From: Rhizobium sp. Root1212
Lineage (GTDB): Bacteria; Pseudomonadota; Alphaproteobacteria; Rhizobiales; Rhizobiaceae
DNA: 64,000 bases
Reading direction: 5' to 3'
Assembly: GCF_001424985.1 (NCBI RefSeq)
Contig: NZ_LMDA01000022.1
Span: forward strand, 310,001-374,000
Shown: positions 45,687 to 57,134 of the stretch, piece by piece
Layout: every line of letters begins with the position of its first letter
Position numbering within the stretch: position 1 is the stretch's first letter
Translations under genes and position numbers: made by a program
The notes under the pieces: model-generated
Told to the model about the DNA's origin: nothing
What the model saw: the letters and a program-made list of their open reading frames with translations, nothing else
Databases searched by the model: none

Positions 45687-47591
45687 TTACGCCGCCCCGA
45701 TACCCCGTGCTGTCAGGACTTGGGCGATCTCGTCGAGAACGGCCGGGTCGTCGATCGTCGCCGGCATCTTCCAGCTTTCGCCATCGACGATCTTCTTGAT
45801 GGTTCCGCGCAGGATTTTGCCGGAGCGGGTTTTCGGCAGGCGCTTGACGCAGACGGCCGTCTTGAACGAGGCGACCGGCCCCAACCGCTCCCGCACGAGA
45901 CCGATTACTTCCCGTTCGATTTCCGCCGGGGGTTTGGTGACATTCGCGTTTACCACCAGCAAGCCGGCCGGAATCTGCCCCTTGATCGGATCGGCGATGC
46001 CGATGACTGCGCATTCTGCCACATCCGCATGGCTGGCGCAGATCTCCTCCATCGAGCCTGTCGACAGGCGGTGGCCGGCGACATTGATGATATCGTCGGT
46101 GCGCGACATGATGAAGATATAGCCATCATCATCGATGTAACCGGCATCAGCCGTCCGGTAGTACCCCGGAAACTCCCGCAGATACCCATCCCGAAAGCGA
46201 TCATCCGCTTTCCAGAAGCTTGGCAGGCAGCCGGGCGGCAACGGCAGTTCGATGACGACATTGCCAAGTGTGCCGCTTTCCACGGGGTGGCCGCCATCAT
46301 CGAGGATTTTCACCCTGTAGCCGGGCATGGGCACCGCAGCCGAGCCGTGCTTGACCTGCAAAAGACCAAGCCCGAGGGGATTGCCCGCAATCGGCCAGCC
46401 CGTCTCCGTCTGCCACCAATTGTCAACGACCGGCGTACCGAGCACGGCTTCCGCCCAGCGCACGGTGTCCGGATCAGCTCTCTCGCCAGCCAGGAACAGA
46501 GCCCGCAGGCTTGAGAGATCGTATTTCCGCGCCAGCAATGCTTCCGGATCTTCCTTGCGGATGGCGCGCAATGCCGTCGGCGCCGTGAACAGCACGGAAA
46601 CGCCGTGATCGGCGATCACCCGCCAGAAGGCGCCCGCATCCGGGGTTCCCACCGGCTTTCCCTCATAGAGAATGGTGGTGCTGCCGTTCAACAGCGGCGC
46701 GTAGACGATATAGGAATGCCCGACCACCCAGCCGATGTCGGACGCCGCCCAGAAAACTTCTCCCGGCCCGACGCCGAAGATATTCGGCAGGGACCATTTG
46801 AGCGCGACCATGTGGCCGCCGTTGTCGCGCACCACGCCCTTCGGCTGGCCCGTCGTTCCCGATGTGTAGAGGATATAGAGCGGATCGGTGGCCGCGACGG
46901 GAACGCAAGGAACCGAAACGCCCGCCCGCCGCGCCCTGTCCATCGCCGCCGAAAAGTCGATATCGCGGCCCTGATCGAGACTGGCTGCCAATTGCTCGCG
47001 CTGCAGGATCAGACAATGTGCCGGCTTATGATCGCTGATGGCAATCGCCGTATCAAGCAGCGGCTTGTAGGCGACGGCCCGGCCGGCTTCGATACCACAG
47101 CTGGCGGACACCACCAGTTTCGCTTCCGTATCGTTGATCCGGACGGCCAGTTCGTTCGCCGCAAAGCCGCCGAACACCACGGAATGAACCGCCCCGATGC
47201 GCGCCGCCGCCAGCATGGCCACGACAGCCTCCGGAATCATCGGCATATAGACCACGACCCGATCGCCCTTGGAGAGACCGAAATCGAGGTAAACGGCCGC
47301 CAATGTTTCCACCTCGGCCAGCATGCGGGCATAGGTCCAGTGCTCGACCTTGCCGGTTACCGGGCTGTCATAGATCAACGCATTGCGGTCGCCATGCCCT
47401 GCGGCCACATGGCGGTCGAGGCAATTGTAACAACTGTTGGTCTCGCCGTCGGGAAACCAGAGGCCGTAAACGCCGAGGTCACCATCGAAAATACGCTGCG
47501 GTTTCCGGTACCAGTCGATCGCCCCTGCTGCCCGCCCCCAGAAAGCCTCGCCATCCCTGTTCCAGGCGTCATAGGCGGCGTGATAGGCCAT
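45687..47591 (-). CDS. prpE: PrpE-type propionate/acetate-CoA ligase
   Basis: A 634-residue AMP-forming acyl-CoA synthetase related to Acs but of the PrpE branch: YILYTSGTTGQPKGVVRDNGGH carries the RDNGGH stretch typical of propionyl-CoA synthetases, with NWWQTETGWPIAG and [16 protein letters not shown]. The ATG at 47591 follows GGGAGGAAAA. It probably activates propionate for the methylmalonyl-CoA route or assists acetate use. No methylcitrate-cycle genes are next to it. Confidence 0.93.
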   Translation of the reverse strand: MAYHAAYDAWNRDGEAFWGRAAGAIDWYRKPQRIFDGDLGVYGLWFPDGETNSCYNCLDRHVAAGHGDRNALIYDSPVTGKVEHWTYARMLAEVETLAAVYLDFGLSKGDRVVVYMPMIPEAVVAMLAAARIGAVHSVVFGGFAANELAVRINDTEAKLVVSASCGIEAGRAVAYKPLLDTAIAISDHKPAHCLILQREQLAASLDQGRDIDFSAAMDRARRAGVSVPCVPVAATDPLYILYTSGTTGQPKGVVRDNGGHMVALKWSLPNIFGVGPGEVFWAASDIGWVVGHSYIVYAPLLNGSTTILYEGKPVGTPDAGAFWRVIADHGVSVLFTAPTALRAIRKEDPEALLARKYDLSSLRALFLAGERADPDTVRWAEAVLGTPVVDNWWQTETGWPIAGNPLGLGLLQVKHGSAAVPMPGYRVKILDDGGHPVESGTLGNVVIELPLPPGCLPSFWKADDRFRDGYLREFPGYYRTADAGYIDDDGYIFIMSRTDDIINVAGHRLSTGSMEEICASHADVAECAVIGIADPIKGQIPAGLLVVNANVTKPPAEIEREVIGLVRERLGPVASFKTAVCVKRLPKTRSGKILRGTIKKIVDGESWKMPATIDDPAVLDEIAQVLTARGIGAA

Positions 47592-47691
47592 CGCCGTTTT
47601 CCTCCCGTTTCCACCGAAATCCTCGGCTCCTCGGGAAAGAGAGTAGGGCAAGGCGCCGACCGCGAAAAGCCAGACGAAAGCCTAAGCTTTT

Positions 47692-48351
47692 TTAGCGAGT
47701 GCCAAAGATCGCCGAACCGACCCGGACGCTCGTCGCACCGAAGGCGACAGCCGTCTCGAAATCCCCGGACATTCCCATCGAGATGCGCTCAAGACCACAT
47801 TCCGCGGCCAGCTTGGCCAGCAGGGCAAAATGCGGCCCCGGATTTTCATTCGCCGGCGGAATGCACATCAGCCCCTCGACCTCGATACCGATCGTTTTCC
47901 GGCAAAGCGAAACGAAAGCCGCCGTTTCATCCGGCGCTATACCAGCCTTCTGCGGCTCCAGCCCGGTATTGACCTGCACATAGAGACGGAGCGTGCGCCC
48001 CTGCCGGCGCATCTCCTCAGCGACGGCGCGGGCGATCTTTTCGCGGTCGATTGTTTCGATGACATCGAACAATTCCACCGCATCGGCCGCCTTGTTGGAT
48101 TGCAACGGCCCGATCAGATGCAATTCGATACCAGGAGTTTCCTGCTTCAGCGACGGCCACTTGCCCTGCGCTTCCTGAACCCGGTTTTCGCCGAAAACCC
48201 GCTGGCCGGCCGCGATGACCGGACGGATCGCATCGGCATCGAAGGTCTTCGAGACGGCAACGAGCGCTGCCGACCCTTTCGCACGGGCCGACTGACGCTC
48301 GGCGGTGCGAATCCGGCTCAAGACCTCGTTCAGTCTTTCTGTCACGTCCAT
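47692..48351 (-). CDS. YggS-family PLP homeostasis protein
   Basis: A 219-residue alanine-racemase-like TIM-barrel protein of the YggS/PROSC family that binds PLP and buffers its level. The PLP lysine lies in LVAVSKTFDADAI; FGENRVQEAQGKW, ELHLIGPLQSNKA and the C-terminal ISMGMSGDFETAVAFGATSVRVGSAIFG are signatures. The ATG at 48351 has GGAGA 7 nt upstream, preferred to the longer frame. It is divergent from leuS. Confidence 0.94.
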   Translation of the reverse strand: MDVTERLNEVLSRIRTAERQSARAKGSAALVAVSKTFDADAIRPVIAAGQRVFGENRVQEAQGKWPSLKQETPGIELHLIGPLQSNKAADAVELFDVIETIDREKIARAVAEEMRRQGRTLRLYVQVNTGLEPQKAGIAPDETAAFVSLCRKTIGIEVEGLMCIPPANENPGPHFALLAKLAAECGLERISMGMSGDFETAVAFGATSVRVGSAIFGTR

Positions 48352-48572
48352 CGCCCGTCTCCGTCCTGGTTTTCCGTCCTGTTCCCCGAAACGGGAAGCT
48401 CTGCAGAGGCAGATAGACAAATCCTTGAGCGCTGCCAAGGGAAGGCCGCGCCGGCTGCCCCAAAGTTTCGCCTCAAAGACCTCAAAAACTTGACGCTACG
48501 GCTGTTTCATGATGAAGGTCACCCCAAATATCCTGAGGGCTTCGTGCCCCATCCAAACTTCCGGAAAATCAC

Positions 48573-51203
48573 ATGGCGACCGAACGTTACAATCCGCGCG
48601 ATGCCGAGCAGCGCTGGCAGCAGGAATGGGAAAAGAACAACGTCTACAAGACGGATAACGACGATCCGCGTGAAAAATATTACGTGCTGGAGATGTTCCC
48701 CTATCCGTCCGGCCGCATTCACATGGGCCATGTGCGCAACTATGCGATGGGTGACGTCGTTGCCCGCTTCAAGCGAGCGCGCGGCTACAACGTGCTCCAT
48801 CCGATGGGCTGGGACGCCTTCGGCATGCCGGCTGAAAATGCCGCCATGGAACGCGGCGTTCACCCGGCCGCCTGGACCTACCAGAACATCGCAGCCATGA
48901 AGGCGCAGCTGAAGGTTATGGGCCTTTCGCTCGACTGGAGCCGCGAATTCGCCACTTGCGACGTCGAGTATTACCAGCGCCAGCAGCACCTGTTCCTGGA
49001 TTTCCTGGAAAAGGGCCTCGTCTACCGCAAGCAATCCAAGGTCAACTGGGACCCGGTCGATCACACCGTTCTCGCCAACGAGCAGGTCATCGATGGCCGC
49101 GGCTGGCGCTCCGGCGCGCTGGTCGAACAGCGTGAGCTGACGCAATGGTTCTTCCGCATCACCGATTTCAGCCAGGATCTGCTTGATTCGCTGGATACGC
49201 TCGACCAATGGCCGGAAAAGGTGCGCCTTATGCAGCGCAACTGGATTGGCCGTTCGGAAGGCCTGACCGTGCGCTGGGAAATCGCCGAAGGCTCTCAGAA
49301 GACCGCCGAGAGAGAAATCACGGTTTATACCACGCGGCCCGACACGCTGTTCGGCGCCTCGTTCCTGGCAATCGCCGCCGATCATCCGCTCGCCCGCGAG
49401 CTTTCCGCAGGCAACGAAACCAGCGCCGCCTTCTGCGACGAATGCCGTCGCGCCGGTACGTCGCTCGCCGCGTTGGAAACGGCCGAGAAGAAGGGTATCG
49501 ACACCGGCGTCCGCGTTAAGCATCCGCTCGACGCGAGCTGGGAGCTACCGGTCTACATCGCCAATTTCGTGTTGATGGATTACGGCACGGGCGCCATCTT
49601 CGGCTGCCCCTCCGGTGACCAGCGCGACCTCGACTTCGCCCGCAAATACGATCTGCCGGTCGTTCCGGTGGTCATGCCGAAGGACGGCGACGCCGCGACC
49701 TTCACCGTCGAAAACGAAGCCTATATTGGCGATGGCGTGATGATCAATTCGCGCTTCCTCGATGGTCTGTCCACGGAAGAGGCCTTCGAACGCGTCGCTG
49801 CGACCCTTGAGAAAACCTTGATCGGAAACCAGCCGCAGGCGGAGCGCAAGGTGAATTTCCGCCTGCGCGACTGGGGTATTTCGCGCCAGCGCTATTGGGG
49901 CTGCCCGATCCCGGTCATCCATTGCGAGGACTGCGGCATCGTTCCGGTTCCGAAGAAGGATCTGCCGGTCAAGCTGCCCGACGACGTTACCTTCGACAAG
50001 CCGGGCAACCCGCTCGACCGTCACCCGACCTGGCGGCACGTTGCTTGCCCGCATTGCGGCAAGGACGCGCGGCGTGAAACCGACACGATGGATACCTTCG
50101 TCGATTCGTCCTGGTATTTTGCCCGTTTCACGGCCCCCTGGGAAGACAATCCGACCGACCCAAAGGCCGCCAACCACTGGCTACCCGTCGATCAATATAT
50201 CGGCGGCATCGAGCATGCGATCCTGCATCTGCTCTATTCGCGGTTCTTTACCCGAGCAATGAAGGCTGCCGGACACGTCGCCCTGGACGAGCCCTTCAAG
50301 GGCCTGTTCACGCAGGGCATGGTCGTCCACGAAACCTACAGCCGCGGCGAGGGCGCTCAGCGCGAGTGGATCACGCCGGCCGAAATCCGCATCGACGAGA
50401 TCGACGGCAAACGCCGGGCGGTCCACATCGAAACCGAGGAGCCGATCACCATCGGCTCGATCGAGAAGATGTCGAAATCAAAGAAGAACGTCGTCGATCC
50501 CGACGACATCATCGGCTCCTACGGCGCCGATACCGCACGCTTCTTCGTACTTTCGGATTCGCCGCCGGACCGTGACGTTATCTGGTCGGAAGCCGGCGTG
50601 GAGGGCTCGCATCGCTTCGTTCAGCGCACCTGGCGTCTGATTTCCGAAGCCGCTCCAGCCCTTCGTCAAGCCGAAGCTAAGCCGGCAAAAAGCGGCAATG
50701 CCCTGGAAATTTCTCAGGCCGCGCACCGCACGCTGAAGGCCGTTGGAGCTGATTATGAAAAGCTGGCTTTCAACAAGGCCGTAGCGCGCCTGTATGAGCT
50801 TGTGAATGCGCTCGCAGCGCCGCTCACCGAGGTCGCCGGCGGTAAGGCCGATGCGGCAACCGTTTCGGCCGCCAAGGATGCCGTGGTGATCCTTATCAAC
50901 ATGTTCGCGCCGATGATGCCGCACCTAGCCGAGGAATGCTGGCGTGAAATAGGCGGGGAAGGCCTGATCGCTAAGGGCGCATGGCCGTCCTTCGATGCGG
51001 ACCTGGTGGCCGAGAACGAAATCACGCTTCCCGTCCAGATCAACGGCAAGAAGCGCGCCGATTTGACAATTGCGCGCGATGCGGATCAGACTGCGGTCCA
51101 GAGCGCCGTCCTGGCGCTGGAAGCCGTGCAGGCCGTCCTGAACGGCCAAAACCCGAAGAAGATCATCGTCGTGCCGCAGAGGATCGTGAATGTCGTTGTC
51201 TGA
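48573..51203 (+). CDS. leuS: Leucyl-tRNA synthetase
   Basis: An 876-residue class I synthetase charging tRNA-Leu. The HIGH motif is HMGHVRNY, the KMSKS loop is [16 protein letters not shown], and the CP1 editing insertion (about residues 230-420) is present with [12 protein letters not shown]. The zinc-ribbon-like [10 protein letters not shown] and CPHCGKDAR lie in the body. It starts the leuS-lptE-holA operon, overlapping lptE by 14 bp, a common alphaproteobacterial and wider proteobacterial order. Confidence 0.98.
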   Translation: MATERYNPRDAEQRWQQEWEKNNVYKTDNDDPREKYYVLEMFPYPSGRIHMGHVRNYAMGDVVARFKRARGYNVLHPMGWDAFGMPAENAAMERGVHPAAWTYQNIAAMKAQLKVMGLSLDWSREFATCDVEYYQRQQHLFLDFLEKGLVYRKQSKVNWDPVDHTVLANEQVIDGRGWRSGALVEQRELTQWFFRITDFSQDLLDSLDTLDQWPEKVRLMQRNWIGRSEGLTVRWEIAEGSQKTAEREITVYTTRPDTLFGASFLAIAADHPLARELSAGNETSAAFCDECRRAGTSLAALETAEKKGIDTGVRVKHPLDASWELPVYIANFVLMDYGTGAIFGCPSGDQRDLDFARKYDLPVVPVVMPKDGDAATFTVENEAYIGDGVMINSRFLDGLSTEEAFERVAATLEKTLIGNQPQAERKVNFRLRDWGISRQRYWGCPIPVIHCEDCGIVPVPKKDLPVKLPDDVTFDKPGNPLDRHPTWRHVACPHCGKDARRETDTMDTFVDSSWYFARFTAPWEDNPTDPKAANHWLPVDQYIGGIEHAILHLLYSRFFTRAMKAAGHVALDEPFKGLFTQGMVVHETYSRGEGAQREWITPAEIRIDEIDGKRRAVHIETEEPITIGSIEKMSKSKKNVVDPDDIIGSYGADTARFFVLSDSPPDRDVIWSEAGVEGSHRFVQRTWRLISEAAPALRQAEAKPAKSGNALEISQAAHRTLKAVGADYEKLAFNKAVARLYELVNALAAPLTEVAGGKADAATVSAAKDAVVILINMFAPMMPHLAEECWREIGGEGLIAKGAWPSFDADLVAENEITLPVQINGKKRADLTIARDADQTAVQSAVLALEAVQAVLNGQNPKKIIVVPQRIVNVVV

Positions 51204-51714
51204 TAAAGCCCGGCGCGCAGCCCGTTTTGTTGCGTTGGCGGCGATCTTCGGTGCTCTGGTGGGCTGCCAGGTGCGGCCGCTCTATTCCGAAGGTGTAAGC
51301 GGCGCACCGGCACAGAAGCTGGCGTCGATTGAGATTTCCGATGCGGATACCCGGGTCGCCCAGGAAGTCCGCAATCGGCTCATCTTCCTTGTCGGCGGTG
51401 GGGCGGGCGAGCCCGTTAACCCGCAATACAAGCTGGCGCTCAATGTAACGAGCAAGATCGTTGGCGTGCTCTACGAGAAGGACGAAGCCGACACGGCCGA
51501 CGCCGGCCGCGCTACGGTGACGGCGGACTACAATCTGTCGCGTGCCGATACCGGCGAAACCGTTCGCTCGGGCAAACGCAGCGCCGTCGCTCTGGTCGAT
51601 TTCCCGGACCAGGAATTCGCCAAGCTGCGCGCCAAGCGCGATGCGGAAAACCGGGCGGCGCGTGAACTCGCCGAGATCATCCGCGCCGACCTAGCAGCAG
51701 CCCTCGGGCGCTGA
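51190..51714 (+). CDS. lptE: LPS-assembly lipoprotein LptE
   Basis: A 174-residue outer-membrane lipoprotein that plugs the LptD channel for lipopolysaccharide export. The signal peptide ends in a lipobox LVGC near residue 26, followed by QVRPLYSEG. The C-terminal half carries the [14 protein letters not shown] and [33 protein letters not shown] regions typical of rhizobial LptE. It overlaps leuS and is followed by holA after 13 bp. Confidence 0.92.
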   Translation: MSLSDKARRAARFVALAAIFGALVGCQVRPLYSEGVSGAPAQKLASIEISDADTRVAQEVRNRLIFLVGGGAGEPVNPQYKLALNVTSKIVGVLYEKDEADTADAGRATVTADYNLSRADTGETVRSGKRSAVALVDFPDQEFAKLRAKRDAENRAARELAEIIRADLAAALGR

Positions 51715-51727
51715 AGGCGGCCGGGCG

Positions 51728-52762
51728 GTGAGCGAGGTCAAATCCCACGAGTTCGAAGGTTTTCTCCAGCGCGCGCTGGGCGATCATAGATTGTTCCTGA
51801 TCTATGGCCCTGATCGTGGCCTGGTTTCCGAGCGGGCAGGGCAGATCGCCGCCAAAACCGGCATCGCCCTCGACGATCCCTTTTGCCTCGTGAAACTCGA
51901 TGCTTCCGACCTGCAGCAGAATCCCGGCCGGCTTCTCGATGAAGTCAATTCGATCGGTCTCTTTGGCGGCGAAAAACTCGTCTGGGTGCGCGCTTCCGGA
52001 ACGGAAAAGGCACTTCTCGATGCCTTCACCCTGCTTTCCAAGGAACCACCAGCCGGCAGCTATGTCATCATTGAGGCCGGCGACCTGAAGAAGGGAGCCG
52101 GGCTGCGCAAGCTGGCGGAGACCGCCCGCAGTGTCATCGGTATTGCCTGCTACGCGGATGACGCCCGCGCCATCAATGCGCTGATCGATCTGGAACTTGG
52201 ACAGGAAAACCTGAAGATTACCGCTACCGCCCGGCAAAGGTTGGTCGAAACCCTTGGCGGCGACCGTATCGCTTCGCGCAACGAAATTCGTAAGCTGGCT
52301 CTTTATTGCCGCGGTCTTCCGACAGTCGAGGAAGAGCATGTCTTCGATATCGTCGGCGATGCCAGTGCGATTTCAGTCGATGATGCCGTCGATGCCGTAC
52401 TGAAGGGCGACGCCGATGGGCTCAACCACGCGGTCCGCAAGATCGTCGCTTCCAAAACCGCGATCTTCCTCGTGCTACAGGCCTGCCTGAAGCAATTCCA
52501 GGTTCTCGACCTGATGCGAGCGGAGATGGACGAGAAGCGCCAGCAACCGGCGCAGGTTGTCGCAACGCTGGGCCGTCATCTGCATTTCCGCCGCAAGCCG
52601 CTGGTGGAAGCAGCCCTTCGCAACTGGCAAAGCAGCGCAATCCAGCGTGAATTGAACAGGCTCAATGCCGCCGTCTTCCAGAGCCGCTCGCGCGCCAGCC
52701 TGGAGGACAGTATCGCTATGCAAACGCTGCTGGCGATCACGCTGCAGTCCGCACGGCGGTAA
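51728..52762 (+). CDS. holA: DNA polymerase III delta subunit
   Basis: A 344-residue clamp-loader subunit that opens the beta clamp. It begins with a GTG start (MSEVKSHEFEGFLQRAL), then LFLIYGPDRGLVSERAGQIA, LLDEVNSIGLFGGEKLVWV and the domain III segment near RKPLVEAALRNW, as in the HolA family. It lies third after leuS and lptE and ends 49 bp before the convergent parB stop, with no clear hairpin in between. Confidence 0.95.
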   Translation: MSEVKSHEFEGFLQRALGDHRLFLIYGPDRGLVSERAGQIAAKTGIALDDPFCLVKLDASDLQQNPGRLLDEVNSIGLFGGEKLVWVRASGTEKALLDAFTLLSKEPPAGSYVIIEAGDLKKGAGLRKLAETARSVIGIACYADDARAINALIDLELGQENLKITATARQRLVETLGGDRIASRNEIRKLALYCRGLPTVEEEHVFDIVGDASAISVDDAVDAVLKGDADGLNHAVRKIVASKTAIFLVLQACLKQFQVLDLMRAEMDEKRQQPAQVVATLGRHLHFRRKPLVEAALRNWQSSAIQRELNRLNAAVFQSRSRASLEDSIAMQTLLAITLQSARR

Positions 52763-52811
52763 AGCGCTGTTTTCTCTATATTTCTAAATTATTTCGGATA
52801 CGAATCGATCT

Positions 52812-53699
52812 CTACCGACGCTCTAGCAGCCGGCAGATTTCTTCAAGCTGGTCCAGCGTCTTGTAGTCGATCCGCAGAAAACCGCCCGAAGCCTTATGAT
52901 TGACGGTTACGTCGAGGCCAAGACTATCGGTAAGAGTTCGCTCCAGCGCCAGCGTATCGGCATCTTTTTCCGGGCGAGGCGCGGGCTTGCCGAAATTCGG
53001 ATCGCTCTGGGCACGAATATCATTCTGGGCAAGGCGCTCGGTATCGCGAACGGACATGCCCTTGCTGACGACCGAGCGGGCCAGCGCGACAGGATCGGAC
53101 GTCGGAATAAGCGCGCGAGCGTGGCCAGCCGACAGCGTGCCGGAAGACAGCATGTCGCGAACCGGGTCCGGCAACTTCAGCAGACGAAGGCTGTTCGCTA
53201 CATGGCTACGGCTCTTGCCGATGATTTCGCCGAGATCGTTCTGGGTATAGCCATGCTCGGCAATCAGTTGCTCATAACCAAGCGCCTCTTCCAGCGGATT
53301 GAGATCCGAGCGCTGCACGTTTTCGACGATAGCGATTTCGAGCGCCGTGCGGTCATCGACATCCCGGACGATAACCGGAATATCGGAAAATCCGGCCAGT
53401 TGTGCCGCACGCCAGCGCCGTTCACCCGCAATGATTTCATAACGATCGGTGTCGAGCGTTCTGACCACGACAGGCTGGACAATGCCATGCTGGCGGACCG
53501 AATTCGCAAGATCCTGAAGCTCGGCCTCATCGAAATGACGGCGCGGGTTGCGCGGGTTGCGCGCCACAAATTCGATCGGCACCTTGCGATCTGCGCTCAC
53601 CGACGTTGCCGGCGAACCCGTCGTCAAAGGCTGATCCATCTCGCCGATGAGGGCTGCCAGACCGCGGCCGAGTCGCCTTCTCGAGTTGTCGTCATTCAT
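52812..53699 (-). CDS. parB: Chromosome partitioning protein ParB
   Basis: A 295-residue DNA-binding CTPase family protein that loads at parS and spreads. RRRLGRGLAALIGE at the N terminus, the IVQPVVVRTLDTDRYEIIAGERRWRAAQLAG block (GERRWRA CTP-binding motif) and the helix-turn-helix around GYTQNDLGEIIGKSRSHVANSLRLL are all present; the dimerisation domain ends the protein. It follows parA by 39 bp. parS-like palindromes lie within and near the same gene cluster. Confidence 0.97.
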   Translation of the reverse strand: MNDDNSRRRLGRGLAALIGEMDQPLTTGSPATSVSADRKVPIEFVARNPRNPRRHFDEAELQDLANSVRQHGIVQPVVVRTLDTDRYEIIAGERRWRAAQLAGFSDIPVIVRDVDDRTALEIAIVENVQRSDLNPLEEALGYEQLIAEHGYTQNDLGEIIGKSRSHVANSLRLLKLPDPVRDMLSSGTLSAGHARALIPTSDPVALARSVVSKGMSVRDTERLAQNDIRAQSDPNFGKPAPRPEKDADTLALERTLTDSLGLDVTVNHKASGGFLRIDYKTLDQLEEICRLLERR

Positions 53700-53738
53700 A
53701 GCAGGTACTCACACAATGTCGTTACGGTATCGAATCGT

Positions 53739-54533
<795 letters not shown>

Positions 54534-54551
54534 CTGGGTATCCGTTGATGG

Positions 54552-55187
54552 TTACGTTTTCCGCGAAAGATTTGCGATTTCGAGGACGACTGAGTCCGCT
54601 TCGATAACACTAGCATGTTTTACCAGATCGAAGGCGTAGCGACCAACGGCTTTGTCGATCTCCTGCTGGTAATCCCGGCCTTTGTGAAAAAAAGCGCGCA
54701 CTTCAGGACGTTTGACCATCCAAGGCGACACGTAATCGAGAAGCAGCGGCAATTCCGCCAGGGCACGGGCGGAAATGGCGTCGCATTCCGGGATCGTTTT
54801 AGCGGCTTCTTCGATTCGCACAGGGTGGACGGACCCACGCGCGCCCGTTTCGGCAAGCGCTACCCGTAGGAAGGCAGCCTTCTTGTTGTTGCTTTCGACC
54901 AGATGTACCCATCCGCCATTCAGTTCCGTCAGTAGAATCGCCGTTATAACTCCTGGAAAGCCGCCGCCGCTTCCGAGATCCAACCATCGCTTCGGTTCCG
55001 GGAGAAGCTGAAAAATCTGCGCGCTGTCAGCGATGTGACGCGAATAGAGATCGGATACCGTAGACGGCGCGACCAGATTGATCGACTTGGCCCATTTCTG
55101 AAAAAGCGTCGCAAAGTGTTCAATTTTGTCGGACGTTTCACGTGAAACACGCAGCCCGTTCAATGCAACCGCGGGACTCGTATTCAT
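54552..55187 (-). CDS. rsmG: 16S rRNA (guanine527-N7)-methyltransferase RsmG (GidB)
   Basis: A 211-residue SAM-dependent methyltransferase modifying G527 of 16S rRNA. The SAM motif is [19 protein letters not shown], followed by [14 protein letters not shown] and [15 protein letters not shown]. The ATG overlaps the mnmG stop by 4 bp (ATGA). Residues 14-17 (Ser-Arg-Glu-Thr within [15 protein letters not shown]) are encoded by a parS-like palindrome at 55134-55149. Confidence 0.96.
   Translation of the reverse strand: MNTSPAVALNGLRVSRETSDKIEHFATLFQKWAKSINLVAPSTVSDLYSRHIADSAQIFQLLPEPKRWLDLGSGGGFPGVITAILLTELNGGWVHLVESNNKKAAFLRVALAETGARGSVHPVRIEEAAKTIPECDAISARALAELPLLLDYVSPWMVKRPEVRAFFHKGRDYQQEIDKAVGRYAFDLVKHASVIEADSVVLEIANLSRKT
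55134..55149. other. parS-like palindrome inside rsmG
   Basis: CGTTTCACGTGAAACA matches 15 of 16 consensus positions, with the 14-bp core GTTTCACGTGAAAC perfect. It lies in the 5' coding part of rsmG, about 6.7 kb from the proposed oriC. Confidence 0.85.
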
Positions 55188-57061
55188 TGCATAGATACCT
55201 TTACTTCACCTTTGAGTTCGCCCTTGCGTATGACGGCGAGCAATAGAGAAGCTGCCGATGGCGTCATTCCATCCACCTTCATCGCTTGGGCTAGGTTAGT
55301 CGGCCGCGCCTTCTGAAGCTTTTGCTGAAGCTCGATAGACAGCCCAGGGAGGGCAGAGAAATCGAAATCGTCGGGGATGGAACGGCTTTCTTCGCGTCGT
55401 ACACCAACGATATCCGCAGACTGGCGATCCATATAGACAGCATATTTGGCATCGATTTCCAGCGCTTCGCCTAGCTTCTTGTCGATGCCCTTCAACTCGG
55501 GCCAGGCGCGCGACAGCGTCTCCAGCGTATGCTCGGCGTAGGCAAGCAGGTCATAGGCCGTTCGTCGTTGCCCGTCCTGATTAAGTTTCATCCCGTAAGA
55601 GGCGCCCTCATTGGGAGTTAGCGACAGACTTTTGAGCTGTTGCTTGGTCGTTGCGAATGCCTCGGACCAGGAATCAAATTTCATGGCACGCGCTGACGAT
55701 ACGCAGCCAAGAGCAACTGCCTGCGGCGTCAATCGCTGATCTGCATTGTCAGCGCGTAACGATAGCCGGTACTCAGCACGCGATGTAAACATGCGGTACG
55801 GTTCCGCAACACCCCGAGATGTCAGATCATCGATCATGACACCAATGTAAGAATCTGTCCGGCTGAACACGAACGGCGCCTGTCCTGCACAAAGGCGCGC
55901 TGCATTCAAACCCGCTACAAGGCCTTGGGCAGCCGCTTCTTCATAGCCCGTCGTGCCGTTGATCTGCCCGGCGAGAAAAAGGCCGGACGCTTTGCGCAGC
56001 TCTAGACCGTGCGTCAGTTCACGCGGATCGACGTGATCGTATTCGATCGCATAACCCGGCTGAAGAATAGTTACTCTCTCTAATCCGGGAATCGTGTGAA
56101 TGAAAGCCGACTGCACGTCTTCCGGCAGAGAGGTCGATATACCGTTCGGATAGACCGTATCATCGTCCAGCCCCTCAGGCTCCAGGAATATCTGGTGCCC
56201 GTCGCGCTCTCCAAACTTCACAATCTTGTCTTCGATCGAGGGGCAATAGCGCGGTCCAACGCCTTCGATTTGTCCGGAATACATGGCGGACTTGCCGATA
56301 TTGTCGGCGATGATCTTGTGCGTCGCCTCGGTGGTACGAGTGACGCCACAATCGACTTGCGGCGTTGTGATGGCGTCCGTCATGAACGAGAATGGTACAG
56401 GGTCTTCGTCGGCAGACTGACGGCCGATGCTCGTCCAATCGATTGTCTTACCATCCAGGCGCGCTGGCGTGCCAGTCTTTAGACGGCCGAGCTTTACCCC
56501 CAAACGCTCCAAACTACCGGACAGACCGAGCGACGGGTCTTCTCCAACCCGTCCCGCAGGTACCTTTCGATTGCCGATATGGATCAAACCGCGGAGAAAT
56601 GTGCCCGTGGTCAGCACGGCACCGCGGCATGAAAAACTCCTGCCGTCTTTTAGGACGACAGCGCAAACAACACCACGCTTCATTTCGATATCGAAAGCAT
56701 CGCCCTCGATGACGTCCAGATCGGCGTGATTGAAAATCTCTTCCTGCATCGCCATGCGGTACAGCTTGCGATCGGCTTGGGTACGAGGCCCGCGCACCGC
56801 GGGGCCTTTACGGCGATTGAGCAGTCGAAATTGAATGCCGGCACGATCGGCAACTCGGCCCATCAGACCGTCAAAAGCATCGACTTCGCGAACCAGGTGC
56901 CCTTTACCCAACCCACCAATTGCGGGGTTGCAAGACATAACGCCGATAGTCTCGCGCTTATGGGTCAACAACGCGGTTCTGGCACCAAGGCGGGCCGATG
57001 CATTCGCGGCTTCCACACCGGCATGACCGCCGCCGATGACGATGACATCATAATCAAACAT
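55184..57061 (-). CDS. mnmG: tRNA uridine-5-carboxymethylaminomethyl modification enzyme MnmG (GidA)
   Basis: A 625-residue FAD protein that, with MnmE, installs cmnm5 on wobble uridine 34. The FAD motif is [23 protein letters not shown]; further signatures are [21 protein letters not shown] and [12 protein letters not shown], with [15 protein letters not shown]. The ATG at 57061 has AAAGGG 6 nt upstream and fits the family. mnmE is 73 bp upstream, with a parS-like palindrome in the gap. Confidence 0.97.
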   Translation of the reverse strand: MFDYDVIVIGGGHAGVEAANASARLGARTALLTHKRETIGVMSCNPAIGGLGKGHLVREVDAFDGLMGRVADRAGIQFRLLNRRKGPAVRGPRTQADRKLYRMAMQEEIFNHADLDVIEGDAFDIEMKRGVVCAVVLKDGRSFSCRGAVLTTGTFLRGLIHIGNRKVPAGRVGEDPSLGLSGSLERLGVKLGRLKTGTPARLDGKTIDWTSIGRQSADEDPVPFSFMTDAITTPQVDCGVTRTTEATHKIIADNIGKSAMYSGQIEGVGPRYCPSIEDKIVKFGERDGHQIFLEPEGLDDDTVYPNGISTSLPEDVQSAFIHTIPGLERVTILQPGYAIEYDHVDPRELTHGLELRKASGLFLAGQINGTTGYEEAAAQGLVAGLNAARLCAGQAPFVFSRTDSYIGVMIDDLTSRGVAEPYRMFTSRAEYRLSLRADNADQRLTPQAVALGCVSSARAMKFDSWSEAFATTKQQLKSLSLTPNEGASYGMKLNQDGQRRTAYDLLAYAEHTLETLSRAWPELKGIDKKLGEALEIDAKYAVYMDRQSADIVGVRREESRSIPDDFDFSALPGLSIELQQKLQKARPTNLAQAMKVDGMTPSAASLLLAVIRKGELKGEVKVSMQ

Positions 57062-57088
57062 TCGAAACCCTTTGAGCATGCATGGAAT

Positions 57089-57104
57089 CGTTTCACGTGA
57101 AACG
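57089..57104. other. parS-like palindrome between mnmE and mnmG
   Basis: CGTTTCACGTGAAACG is a perfect 16-bp palindrome with the 14-bp core GTTTCACGTGAAAC; 14 of 16 consensus matches. It is non-coding, about 4.7 kb from the proposed oriC. Confidence 0.85.
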
Positions 57105-57134
57105 CTTCTCGAGACTCGCTCCCGTTGTATTCCA

